Assembly (NCBI GenBank): GCA_039185015.1
Contig: JBCDAU010000028.1
Location: 1-64,000 of the forward strand
Reading direction: 5' to 3'
DNA: 64,000 bases
Source of the DNA: JBCBSZ01 sp039185015
GTDB taxonomy: Bacteria; Actinomycetota; Acidimicrobiia; Acidimicrobiales; Poriferisodalaceae
The translations under genes were made by a program, and so were the position numbers. Position 1 is the first letter of the stretch; each line of letters begins with the position of its first letter. Positions 42,818 to 51,193 of this stretch are shown here, in pieces. The notes beneath the pieces were generated by a model, which had not been told where the DNA came from, ran no database searches, and worked only from the letters and a program-made list of their open reading frames with translations.

Positions 42818-42823
42818 TAGGCT
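42818..42823 (+). promoter_or_regulatory. TAGGCT -10-like box
   Basis: TAGGCT is 7 bases before the GTG at 42831: leaderless-type start. Confidence 0.45.
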
Positions 42824-42830
42824 CCGGTCC

Positions 42831-43883
42831 GTGCCGCTCGACACCGAGACCCGCATCCGAGCCGCTTGGCAGGGGCGCATCTCGGGCTGCCAGCTCGGCA
42901 AGCCGATCGAGCTGCTGTCGATGCGTCACGGCCACGAAGCGCTGGCCGACTACCTCCGCCGAGCGGACGCGATGCCGCTGCGGGACTACGTGCCCGACCT
43001 CGGCGACGAGCGCGTCGACGCCCGGTGCTGCCGGGATCGGCTCGTCCGAGCCGAGGCCGACGATGACCTCGACTACTCGCTCCTCGCCGTCGAGTTGCTG
43101 GAGCAGCACGGCCTAGAGCTCGACACCGTGGATGTCGCCCGGGCGTGGCTCCTGCGGATGCCAGCCGCTCGTACCTACACCGCCGAGCGGGCGGCCTATT
43201 CGACCTTGCTCGCCCGGGGCGCGGAGTGGTTCCCCGAGGGCGCGGACCCTGGCTTCGATCTCGCCGAGTGCGCCGACAACCCGTACCACGAGTGGATCGG
43301 CGCCCAGATCCGGGCCGACGTGTACGGCTGGGTCCTCCCCGGTCGCCCGGTGGAGGCCGCGGCGTTGGCCGAGCGGGACGCACGGCTCTCCCACCGTGGT
43401 GCCGGCGTCGACGGTGCTCGCTTCGTCGCCGCCCTCGGCGCAGCGGTCGCCGTGTCCGACCTCGACCATGCCCTCGACTCGGCGCTGGCGTTGCTCGACG
43501 ATGGCGGCCGTGCGGCTGCAGCCGTCCGACTCGGCTGGGAGCTGGCGGGTGACGCTGACGGGGGTGCGGCGATCCGGCAGGCGTACGACGGGATGTCGCC
43601 CGTGCACACCGTCAACAACCTGGCGCTCGTCGTCTGGGCGCTACTCAGCCACCCCGACGACTTCGGCGCGGCGATCGGCGACGTGGTGGCGGCCGGCCTC
43701 GACACCGACTGCAACGGCGCGACGGTCGGAGCCCTGTGGGGCCTGCACCAAGGCGAGGTGCCGGCGGCGTGGACCGAGCCATGGAACGACCGGGTCGCCT
43801 TCTCGCTGGCGGGGGTCCCGGAGCTCGGCCTCGACGAGCTGGTCGAGCGGACCGTCACCCTCGTCGACCGTCTCGCCGAGTGA
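42831..43883 (+). CDS. ADP-ribosylglycohydrolase (DraG) family protein
   Basis: A 350-aa all-helical protein of the DraG/ARH family, which removes ADP-ribose from proteins or nucleotides using two metal ions. Seen: GRISGCQLGKPIE near residue 15, the acidic motif EADDDLDYS near 74 (family T-D-D-T-Q-like position, altered here), and the C-terminal metal motif GLDTDCNGATVGALWG near 280. GTG start. The substrate is unknown; the change of the canonical TDDT to DDDLDY is worth noting. Confidence 0.88.
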   Translation: MPLDTETRIRAAWQGRISGCQLGKPIELLSMRHGHEALADYLRRADAMPLRDYVPDLGDERVDARCCRDRLVRAEADDDLDYSLLAVELLEQHGLELDTVDVARAWLLRMPAARTYTAERAAYSTLLARGAEWFPEGADPGFDLAECADNPYHEWIGAQIRADVYGWVLPGRPVEAAALAERDARLSHRGAGVDGARFVAALGAAVAVSDLDHALDSALALLDDGGRAAAAVRLGWELAGDADGGAAIRQAYDGMSPVHTVNNLALVVWALLSHPDDFGAAIGDVVAAGLDTDCNGATVGALWGLHQGEVPAAWTEPWNDRVAFSLAGVPELGLDELVERTVTLVDRLAE

Positions 43884-43888
43884 AGCGG

Positions 43889-45409
43889 CTAGCCGACCCG
43901 CACCCCGGTGAACGTCGCGAAGTAGGCCGTGGTGACGCCCGGTCCGGCGAAGCCCGAGTTCCCGCCGATCTCGATCGTGCCGTTCACCGTCGAGCCATCC
44001 GGCGACAGCGTCACGGTGACCGTGCCGGCGAAGGCGTTGTAGATCTGAGCAAGCACCGAGGTGCGCAGGTTGAACACGTTCAGGTAGTTGATCCGAGCCG
44101 TCGGGAGGCCGAAGGCATCGCCGTCGAGCTGGGCCGTGATCGTCCTGGTCGCATCATCGAACTCCACGATCGAGACGTCCACGTTGCTCGCACCGACAGA
44201 CGGGCTCGTGCCGATCGCCGCGGAGACGGACGTGTTCGTACCGAACCACAGGGCCCCCGCACTGCCCACGATCGGGCTGACGTCGGTGCGGATGCCGAGA
44301 TCCACGACGTTCACGCCGTTGCCGCTGATCCCGGAGCGGTCGAGCGTCGGCACGAGGACGAGGTCGCCGTCGACGACGAAGGGGATCCCGGTGCGATCGA
44401 AGCCAGCGACGAGGTTGACGAACGCGCCCTCACCGGAGATGCGGATCGCATACTGGGACGGCACGGAGAGCGTCCCGCTCCCTGGTGTCGGCGTCGGGCT
44501 CGTGTCCTCACCGAACCCGGGTGCTGCCCCAAAACCGAGGACCTGACCCGACCTCGTCACGACGTTGAAGCCCTGCGCACGCGGGTTGGCGAAGATCGCG
44601 ACCGCAGGGTCAGTCGAGCTGATGCTCGCAGAGTCCGATGACAGCGCGTCGCCGAACTCGTGGATCACACCGTCGGCGGTCAGGATCCAATACCCCTCGC
44701 CCGACGGCGTCGGCGCCATGCCGACCACGTTGCCCGTGCCGGTGCCGCCGAGGCTCCCGTAGAAGTCGGCGTCGCCGAAGCTGAAGATCCCGCCGTCCGT
44801 CGCCACCATCCGGTAGCCGCTGCCGCTGGCAGACCGGGTGATCCCGCCGATCGGCGCGTTCAGCGGTGTCCCGCCCATGGAGCCGAAGAAGCGAGCATCG
44901 CCGAAGCTGAAGATCCCGCCATCGCGTGCCACGAGCCAGTAGCCCCGACCCGTCGCTGTCGCGGTCATCGAGAAGACGGGCTGGTTGAGCGCGGTGCCAC
45001 CCATCGAGCCGAAGAAGCGCGCATCACCGAAGCTGAAGATCCCGCCATCCGCTGCGACGAGCCAGTACCCACGCCCCGACGGCGTGGCCGCCATGCCGAC
45101 GATGGGCGCGGCGAGAGGAATGTCTGCCGCATCTCCACGATGCACCGCCGCTCCTCTCGCCTCGACGACGCCATTGGCCCTGGCCAACCAGAACCCATCG
45201 CCGTCCGGCGTCGACGCCCCGGCGATGACCGATGTCGGCCAGTTGTTGGACGCTCCGACGACGTGGACCTCTGCAGCGGGCGCGGCGGTCGGCACCATGA
45301 CGACCACCGCGGCCGACGCCGCAACCGCGAGCGCCAACACCGTGCGAGACCACCGCCGGCAGCGATGCCTCGTGCCCACGCGAGTTCTTCCCGCTCCCGG
45401 CTCAGCCAC
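43889..45409 (-). CDS. Secreted blade-repeat (GYWLVA) protein
   Basis: A 506-aa protein with a signal peptide (residues about 20-45, cleavage near PAA-EVH). Five tandem repeats of about 46 aa follow, each with GYWLVAADGGIFSFGDA and FFGSMGGTALNQP-like cores (about residues 70-280), probably a beta-propeller. A C-terminal half of unknown type (FVVDGDLVLVPTLDRSGISG and following, beta-rich) ends the protein. GTG start with GGAGGG upstream. No enzymatic residue is visible. The same blades appear at the C-terminus of the 971-aa protein at 46521. Confidence 0.85.
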   Translation of the reverse strand: MAEPGAGRTRVGTRHRCRRWSRTVLALAVAASAAVVVMVPTAAPAAEVHVVGASNNWPTSVIAGASTPDGDGFWLARANGVVEARGAAVHRGDAADIPLAAPIVGMAATPSGRGYWLVAADGGIFSFGDARFFGSMGGTALNQPVFSMTATATGRGYWLVARDGGIFSFGDARFFGSMGGTPLNAPIGGITRSASGSGYRMVATDGGIFSFGDADFYGSLGGTGTGNVVGMAPTPSGEGYWILTADGVIHEFGDALSSDSASISSTDPAVAIFANPRAQGFNVVTRSGQVLGFGAAPGFGEDTSPTPTPGSGTLSVPSQYAIRISGEGAFVNLVAGFDRTGIPFVVDGDLVLVPTLDRSGISGNGVNVVDLGIRTDVSPIVGSAGALWFGTNTSVSAAIGTSPSVGASNVDVSIVEFDDATRTITAQLDGDAFGLPTARINYLNVFNLRTSVLAQIYNAFAGTVTVTLSPDGSTVNGTIEIGGNSGFAGPGVTTAYFATFTGVRVG

Positions 45410-45502
45410 GAGCCCTCCCCCCGCATCTCCGACAGCAACGCCGGTCTCCCACGCACGTCCTAGCAGCGACGCTGCATCGATACCGATTCGGGCGCCGTGG
45501 GC

Positions 45503-46471
45503 TCACTCCCCCGCGACGGCCTCCAGCACCTTCATCGCCCAGGTCGCCTCGTCGAGCGTCGTGACCGCCGCACGCGGAGTCGCTCCCTCGATCTGCCGGA
45601 CGAAGTCCTCGACGACGAATCGGTACGGCGAGCCCGGCTCAAAGCGTTGAGTCGCCGACCCCTCGGCGGTCACGACGTCGAGCTGCTCGATCGGTCGCTC
45701 TCCCATGCCACCGAACGCCACGATCGCGCCGTCGCTTCCGCTGATCTCCAACGTGTTGCCGTGGTGGGACGCGGCGTGCGATCCCGTCACGGTGACCAGC
45801 ACGCCGTGGTCGAACTCGATCAGGACGCTCGCCGTGTCGGCGGTGCGAGCGCTTCGGACGGTCGCGGCGAGGCCGGTCGATCGCACCGGCTCGCCGAAGA
45901 GATGGATGGCGAGATCGACGGCATGGACGCCGGCGTCGAAGAGGGCGTGGCGACCGCCGAGCTCGGGGTCGAGCTTCCACTTGGCGTTCGGAGCGTCGTG
46001 GTCCATCACGAAGGACCACTGGAGATGCGCCGTGCGCACCTCGCCGATCATCCCGGTGGCGAGCTGCTCGCGGAGCCACACGACAGCGGGTTGGTGCCGG
46101 AGGTGGTGGGCGACCCCGAAGGGCGCACCCCGCTCACGGACCGCAGAGACGATCCGCTCGGCATCAGCGAGCGAGGCGGCCAGCGGCTTCTCGCAGAGGA
46201 TCGGCAGCCCGGCAGCGAGCGCCGCCTCGACGTGATCGACGTGGAGGAACGGCGGGCTCGCGACGAACACCGCATCGATGCCGTCGGCGGCGAGCAGCTC
46301 GTCGACGCTCGTCGTCCACCTCGGGATCGAGTGGTCGTCGGCGAGCGCTCGGAGCCGACCCTCGTCACGACCGTGGATCGCGGTCACGACGGCGAGCTCG
46401 CTGTCGGCGAGCGCCGGGATCGTGCGCTTCCGGGCGGTCCCCGTCGCCGAGATCACGGCGAAGCGCTGCAT
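45503..46471 (-). CDS. Gfo/Idh/MocA family oxidoreductase
   Basis: A 322-aa NAD(P)-dependent oxidoreductase. Seen: AVISATGTARKRTIPALA at the N-terminus (modified Rossmann glycine motif), LPILCEKPLAASLADA near 92 with the catalytic Lys, and GGRHALFDAGVHAVDLAIHL near 170 with the catalytic Asp-His. Start has GGGAG upstream. Its promoter region holds a 9-bp inverted repeat overlapping a TAGGGT box. Substrate unknown; the third family member in the window. Confidence 0.88.
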   Translation of the reverse strand: MQRFAVISATGTARKRTIPALADSELAVVTAIHGRDEGRLRALADDHSIPRWTTSVDELLAADGIDAVFVASPPFLHVDHVEAALAAGLPILCEKPLAASLADAERIVSAVRERGAPFGVAHHLRHQPAVVWLREQLATGMIGEVRTAHLQWSFVMDHDAPNAKWKLDPELGGRHALFDAGVHAVDLAIHLFGEPVRSTGLAATVRSARTADTASVLIEFDHGVLVTVTGSHAASHHGNTLEISGSDGAIVAFGGMGERPIEQLDVVTAEGSATQRFEPGSPYRFVVEDFVRQIEGATPRAAVTTLDEATWAMKVLEAVAGE

Positions 46472-46475
46472 GCTC

Positions 46476-46512
46476 GTCTCCCGGTGCCGATCCGGTCCGC
46501 CGGGAGACCCTA
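46476..46512 (-). promoter_or_regulatory. Inverted repeat and -10-like box of the Gfo/Idh/MocA gene
   Basis: Arms GTCTCCCGG (46476-46484) and CCGGGAGAC (46500-46508) are a perfect 9-bp pair with 15 bases between. TAGGGT on the minus strand (46512-46507) overlaps the outer arm by two bases, so a bound protein would block transcription start; the Shine-Dalgarno lies in the inner arm. Confidence 0.5.
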
Positions 46513-46520
46513 GGGGAACC

Positions 46521-49436
46521 TCACCCGGCAGCGTCGCCGAAGGGGTGAACGGTGCCGTTGGCCGCGACCAGCCAGTACCCGTCATCGGTCGCCGTCGGAA
46601 CGATGCGAGTGATCGGCGAGTCGACCACGGTGTCGCCGAGGCTGCCCTGGAAGGTCGCGCTCCCGAAGGCGAACACCCCGCCATCGGCCGCCACGAGCCA
46701 GTAGCCCGCGCCGTCGCAGGTCGGGGCCAGGCCCACGACCGGGGCGTTGAGGGTGGTCCCGCCCATCGATCCGAGGAACTCGGCGTCGCCGAACGCGAAC
46801 ACGCCACCGTCCGGTGCGGTCAGCCAGTAGCCGTCGGTGCCCGAGCACCGGAACGCCACGGAGGAGATCGGACTCGCGAGGTCGAGGCCGGTCGCGCTGC
46901 CGTGGAACTCGGCGGCACCGAAGGCGAACACCCCACCGTCGTCGCTGACGAGCAGGTAGCCGTCACCGCTGCGGGTTGTGACGAGGCCGACCGCCGGCGA
47001 GCTCAGACCACGGTCCTCCATCGATCCGTGGTGCTCGGCGTCCCCGAAGGCGTAGACACCGCCGGTGGCGTCGAAGGCCCAGCCGCCGCGGCCGTCCCCG
47101 GTGGTGGCCACGCCCTGGATCGCGACGTCGTCGGGTGGGACGAACCCGAGGCCCCTCGCGATGTCGAGACCGACGGTGCCGAGCGCCGCGGGGACGGCTC
47201 GCCCGGGGAACCCCTCGACGGCAGCCGAGAACGGCGTGGTTCCCGAGGCCGAGACCTCGGCGACCCGGAACAGATGACGAACGCCCGGAGCGAGCCCGGT
47301 CACGTCGACGGCTCGGTCGGGACCGGCACCGACCGCGGTCCAGGTCGTGCCGTCGGTCGAGTACTCGACGAGGTGCCCGGTCGGATCGCCTCCCACGGCT
47401 GGGGCGGACCACGAGAGCCGCACGCCGGCCTCGATGGTCGACGTGGACACCGATCGGGGCTCGGTCAACGCCGACGGGGCCTCGGGCACCGCGATCGGGG
47501 GCACGGTCGTCGGCGGCACCGTCGTCGCCGGAGGCATCGTGGTCGGGGGCGCCGGAACGGTGGGGTCCAGCCAGTCGGCGAGCCCGTCGCCAGTGCTGTC
47601 GACCGCGTCGGCTGGGTCGCCGTCGCCGTCGGGATCGGCGCCTTCGAGCGAGGTGGGGATGCCGTCGCCGTCGTCATCGTCGTCGAGGTGGTTCGGTGTG
47701 CCGTCGCCGTCGATGTCCGGGCCCGGGTTCGTCGACGGGTCGCCGTCGCCGTCCGTGTCGGCGTCCTCGGCCCAGTCGCGCAGCCCGTCGCCGTCCGTGT
47801 CCGGCGGGACCACCAGATCGAGGAGGTACAAGGCACCGCGGTTCCCGCCGCCGTCGTCGTTCTTGCGAGCGCCGACGATGAGGCCGATCGAGCCGTCGCC
47901 GTCGAGGTCGCCCAGGCCGGCCACGCCGACACCGAAGCCGTCGCCGTTCCCGATGGGTTCGGTCAAGCCACCGGCGGTCGAGCTGACCTTCAGCTCCTCG
48001 TTGACCGAACCGTCGGTGTTCAAGGTCAGCACGTGGACCGCGCCACGGCCGGAGCCCCCGTCGTCGTCACCGTTGGCACCGACGACGAGGTCGGGCAGGC
48101 CGTCTCCGTCGATGTCGCCCAGACCGGCGACGCCGATGCCGAACTGGTCCTCGACGTCGAGCGGACCGACGAGGTCGCCTGCGGTCGAGCTGATCTTCTG
48201 CTCGGCCTTCACCGTGCCGTCGGCGTTCAGGAAGAGGACGTAGACCGCGCCGTGGCCGTCACCGCCGTCGTCGTCGTCCTGGGCGCCGACCGCCAGGTCG
48301 ACGATGCCGTCGCCATCGAGGTCCCCGATCGTGCCGATCGCGGTGCCGAACCGGTCGAGGTCGTCGAGCGGCCCCATGAGGCCACCGCTGACCGAGCTGA
48401 TCTTCTGCTCGGCCTTCACCGTGCCGTCGGCGTTCAAGAACAGCACGTAGACCGCACCGCGCCCGTCGCCGCCATCATCGTCATCGCGCACACCGACGGC
48501 CAGGTCGACGATGCCGTCGCCGTCGAGATCGCCGAGCGCCGTGACCGAAGCGCCGAAGCGGTCGGTGTCGTCGAGCGGTCCGGTGAGCCCACCGGCGATC
48601 GAGCTGATCTTCTGCTCCGCCCGCACGGTCCCGTCGCGGTTCATGAAGAGCACGTAGACCGCACCGCGCCGCGAACCACCGTCGTCGTCTTCGTAGACAC
48701 CCACGGCGAGGTCGACGACGCCGTCGCCGTCGAGATCGCCCAGTGCGGTGATCGCGTGGCCGAACCTGTCGCCGTCGTCGAGGGGGCCGGTGAGCCCACC
48801 GCTGGTCGAGCTGATCTTCTGCTCGGTCTTGACCGAACCATCCGGGTTCATGAACAGCACGTACACCGCGCCCCGGTTCGAACCCCCGTCGTCGTCCTGG
48901 ACCGCCGAGATGGCCAGGTCCGTGACGCCGTCGCCGTCGAGATCGCCGATGGCCGCCATGGCCTCGCCGAGCTGGTCGGCGTTGTCGATCGGCCCGACGA
49001 GACCACCCAGTGCGGACGTGATGCGGGACTGGTCGTCCAGCTCCAAGAACGCTCGCGTCGTCGGCCGGTCCAACCAGTCGGGCTGCCCGTCGTGATCGGA
49101 GTCGACCGCATCGCGCGGGTCGCCGTCGCCGTCGGGATCGGCACCTTCGAGCGAGGTGGGGATCCCGTCGCCGTCGTCGTCGGGGTCGAGGTGGTTCGGC
49201 GTGCCGTCGCCGTCGATGTCCGGCCCAGGGTTCGTTGCCGGGTCGGCGTCGGCGTCGAGGTTGGCGTCCTCTTCGCAGTCGACGAGCCCATCGCCGTCGC
49301 TGTCGGCCACACCGCACGCCGCGGCCGACACGTCATCGGCCCGGATCGCCCACCAACCCGAGGCGACGAGGGTGAACGCAGCGAGCACGGCGAACGCGGC
49401 GCGGACTCGATTCGGGGCGCGACGCGGTGGATACAT
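46521..49436 (-). CDS. Large secreted protein: calcium-binding TSP3, six FG-GAP repeats, FN3 and blade repeats
   Basis: A 971-aa exported protein. Order: signal peptide (to about residue 37), a thrombospondin type 3-like Asp-rich block (DSDGDGLVDCEEDANLDADA and following), six FG-GAP/integrin-alpha repeats of about 68 aa (each with GDLDGDGVVDLAVG and AVYVLF), a second near-identical TSP3 block, a Pro/Thr linker, one FN3 module (about residues 665-755), and five GYWLVA..G.FAFGDA blades to the end. Many Asp ladders imply calcium binding. Probably a surface adhesin or matrix protein. No catalytic site. Confidence 0.88.
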   Translation of the reverse strand: MYPPRRAPNRVRAAFAVLAAFTLVASGWWAIRADDVSAAACGVADSDGDGLVDCEEDANLDADADPATNPGPDIDGDGTPNHLDPDDDGDGIPTSLEGADPDGDGDPRDAVDSDHDGQPDWLDRPTTRAFLELDDQSRITSALGGLVGPIDNADQLGEAMAAIGDLDGDGVTDLAISAVQDDDGGSNRGAVYVLFMNPDGSVKTEQKISSTSGGLTGPLDDGDRFGHAITALGDLDGDGVVDLAVGVYEDDDGGSRRGAVYVLFMNRDGTVRAEQKISSIAGGLTGPLDDTDRFGASVTALGDLDGDGIVDLAVGVRDDDDGGDGRGAVYVLFLNADGTVKAEQKISSVSGGLMGPLDDLDRFGTAIGTIGDLDGDGIVDLAVGAQDDDDGGDGHGAVYVLFLNADGTVKAEQKISSTAGDLVGPLDVEDQFGIGVAGLGDIDGDGLPDLVVGANGDDDGGSGRGAVHVLTLNTDGSVNEELKVSSTAGGLTEPIGNGDGFGVGVAGLGDLDGDGSIGLIVGARKNDDGGGNRGALYLLDLVVPPDTDGDGLRDWAEDADTDGDGDPSTNPGPDIDGDGTPNHLDDDDDGDGIPTSLEGADPDGDGDPADAVDSTGDGLADWLDPTVPAPPTTMPPATTVPPTTVPPIAVPEAPSALTEPRSVSTSTIEAGVRLSWSAPAVGGDPTGHLVEYSTDGTTWTAVGAGPDRAVDVTGLAPGVRHLFRVAEVSASGTTPFSAAVEGFPGRAVPAALGTVGLDIARGLGFVPPDDVAIQGVATTGDGRGGWAFDATGGVYAFGDAEHHGSMEDRGLSSPAVGLVTTRSGDGYLLVSDDGGVFAFGAAEFHGSATGLDLASPISSVAFRCSGTDGYWLTAPDGGVFAFGDAEFLGSMGGTTLNAPVVGLAPTCDGAGYWLVAADGGVFAFGSATFQGSLGDTVVDSPITRIVPTATDDGYWLVAANGTVHPFGDAAG
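47615..49235 (-). repeat. Intragenic direct repeats: TSP3 blocks and FG-GAP units
   Basis: Two TSP3-coding blocks (about 47615-47735 and 49119-49235) are nearly identical in DNA. Six FG-GAP units of about 204 bases lie between them (about 47830-48990). These are prone to recombination and to assembly collapse. Confidence 0.85.
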
Positions 49437-49559
49437 GTGGTGCCGATCGGCAGACCCGGGTCAAGCGTTGAGCGTTCGGCGCCCAACGGCTGCACCACCT
49501 CACGACGCTGTGACGAGCCGGCTGGCTCAACAGCCTCGTCTCGCAGTCGATGGAAAGAG

Positions 49560-51101
49560 GTGACCTCGTCCACCGCCCTCCGCCATCGAGTCGGGCTCCG
49601 CCGCGGCATCGCACTGGCCGCGCTCCTCTGCCTCGTCGCCTGCGCTGACTCGGACGGCGACGAGACCACCGATCCGATCGGGGCCGAGGCGGCTGACACG
49701 ACCACCTCCTCGAGCACGACCTCATCGTCGACCACGACCTCGTCGTCGACGACCACCACGACCGAACCGGACCCCTGCGCAACGCTCGGCGATCGGGACG
49801 TCTCCGTGCTGTTCGACTGCCTCAGCCCCGTGGTCGCCTTCATCGAGACCCCGGCAGGCTTCGGATCCGGCGTGCTCCTCGACTCGGGCCACATCGTGAC
49901 CAACGCGCACGTCGTCGATCCCTTCGAGTTCGTCTCCGTCACGTTCCCGGATGGCGACGCGTTCACCGACGTCGAGGTGCTCGGCGTCGACCTCGCTGCC
50001 GACATCGCCGTGCTGGAGCCCGTGGAGACCGAGCTCGAGGGCCTGTCGTTCTCCGACGAGGAGGTCTCGCAGGGACAGGACCTCGTCATGATCGGCTACC
50101 CGCTCACCGGCGAGGAGCCCGTTCCCACGGTCGTGACCGGCATCCTCTCTCGCGAGCGGGCGCTCCCCACCTTCGGGCTCACGATGCTCCAGATCGACGC
50201 CGCGATCGCCCCTGGCGACAGCGGTGGCCTGGTCGTCACGCGGGACGGTCAGCTCGTCGCGATCACGACCGGGGTCTTCGGCGAGTCGGCACTGGCGGTC
50301 GCCGCGACAGACGCCGCGAGCTCGACCGAGGAGATCCTCGACAACGACGTGAAGAACTGGCAGCGGATGCCACCGCTCGCGCCCGATCGTCCGTTCACCC
50401 TCGATGACACTCGGACCCTCGTCGTCGTGCCCGACGCCGACCAGAGCGTCGTCGACGTGGTGGTCGACGGTGATGCTGGGATCTACGTGACCACGCTCGA
50501 CCTGGAGTTCCCGATCGCCATCGCCGGGACTGGTCCCTTCGGCAGAGAGTTCGTGGACCTGGTCATCGAAGCGATCGAAGCCGACGCCGCGTTCGATCCG
50601 GCGCTGGCCGGACTCGTCGGATCGGAGCTGGTCATCGAGCCCAACGCCGACGGCGTGCTGTCGATCGAGGTCGTGCCGGGGCTCCCGTTCCGACTCCTCG
50701 CGATCGGTGACGGCGAACGGGTGGGCGTCGAGGTCGACGCCCCGGCTGCGACGTACCGTGATCCCGACATCCTCCAGTCCATCCGATCCGGCGCTCCAGA
50801 GCAGGGCGACCTGAACTCGCTCGATCGCTTCGACGCCTTCAGCCTGCAGCTCGAGGCCGGAGACGTCGTCTCCGTGGAGGCCGAGTCGCCGTCGGACATC
50901 GCGGTGGACATCGTCTCCGAGACCGGTGAGCAGTTCCTCACGTTCGACGACGGTGCAGGCGAGTTCGGGCTCGACCCGGCCGGCACATTCACCGCCGAGG
51001 AGACCGGCGAGTACCTCTTCGAGGTCCGGACCTACAACACCATCGCTGCGTACCGAATCCTCGTGGAGGTGGCGACCGAGGACGACGCGACCGCCGGGTG
51101 A
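49560..51101 (+). CDS. HtrA/DegP-like trypsin-fold serine protease lipoprotein
   Basis: A 513-aa exported protease. Signal with lipobox (LLCLVAC, Cys near residue 24), then a Thr/Ser-rich linker (TTTSSSTTTSSS...). The catalytic triad is visible: H117 (TNAHVVD), D148 (LAADIAVLE), S221 (GDSGGLV). A long C-terminal region ends in a PPC-like beta domain (DVVSVEAESPSDIAVDIVSE, GEYLFEVRTYNTIAAYRI) that usually aids secretion or binding. No PDZ domain was recognised. The start is a GTG with a weak ribosome site; an alternative is unclear. Confidence 0.85.
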   Translation: MTSSTALRHRVGLRRGIALAALLCLVACADSDGDETTDPIGAEAADTTTSSSTTSSSTTTSSSTTTTTEPDPCATLGDRDVSVLFDCLSPVVAFIETPAGFGSGVLLDSGHIVTNAHVVDPFEFVSVTFPDGDAFTDVEVLGVDLAADIAVLEPVETELEGLSFSDEEVSQGQDLVMIGYPLTGEEPVPTVVTGILSRERALPTFGLTMLQIDAAIAPGDSGGLVVTRDGQLVAITTGVFGESALAVAATDAASSTEEILDNDVKNWQRMPPLAPDRPFTLDDTRTLVVVPDADQSVVDVVVDGDAGIYVTTLDLEFPIAIAGTGPFGREFVDLVIEAIEADAAFDPALAGLVGSELVIEPNADGVLSIEVVPGLPFRLLAIGDGERVGVEVDAPAATYRDPDILQSIRSGAPEQGDLNSLDRFDAFSLQLEAGDVVSVEAESPSDIAVDIVSETGEQFLTFDDGAGEFGLDPAGTFTAEETGEYLFEVRTYNTIAAYRILVEVATEDDATAG

Positions 51102-51193
51102 GGCCGGGCCGTCGAAGCGGCGCGCAAGCGACCGCTTCCGGGGTCGACGTGGAGACGGTGGGCGGCGCCCTTGCCGCCGTGTGGAGGTGGGCC

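Noticed and set aside
46278..49559. Very long plus-strand open frame (over 1000 codons) opposite the 971-aa secreted protein
   Set aside because: It has low-complexity Val/Arg/Asp composition mirroring the minus-strand repeats. The real plus gene (protease) begins only at 49560.
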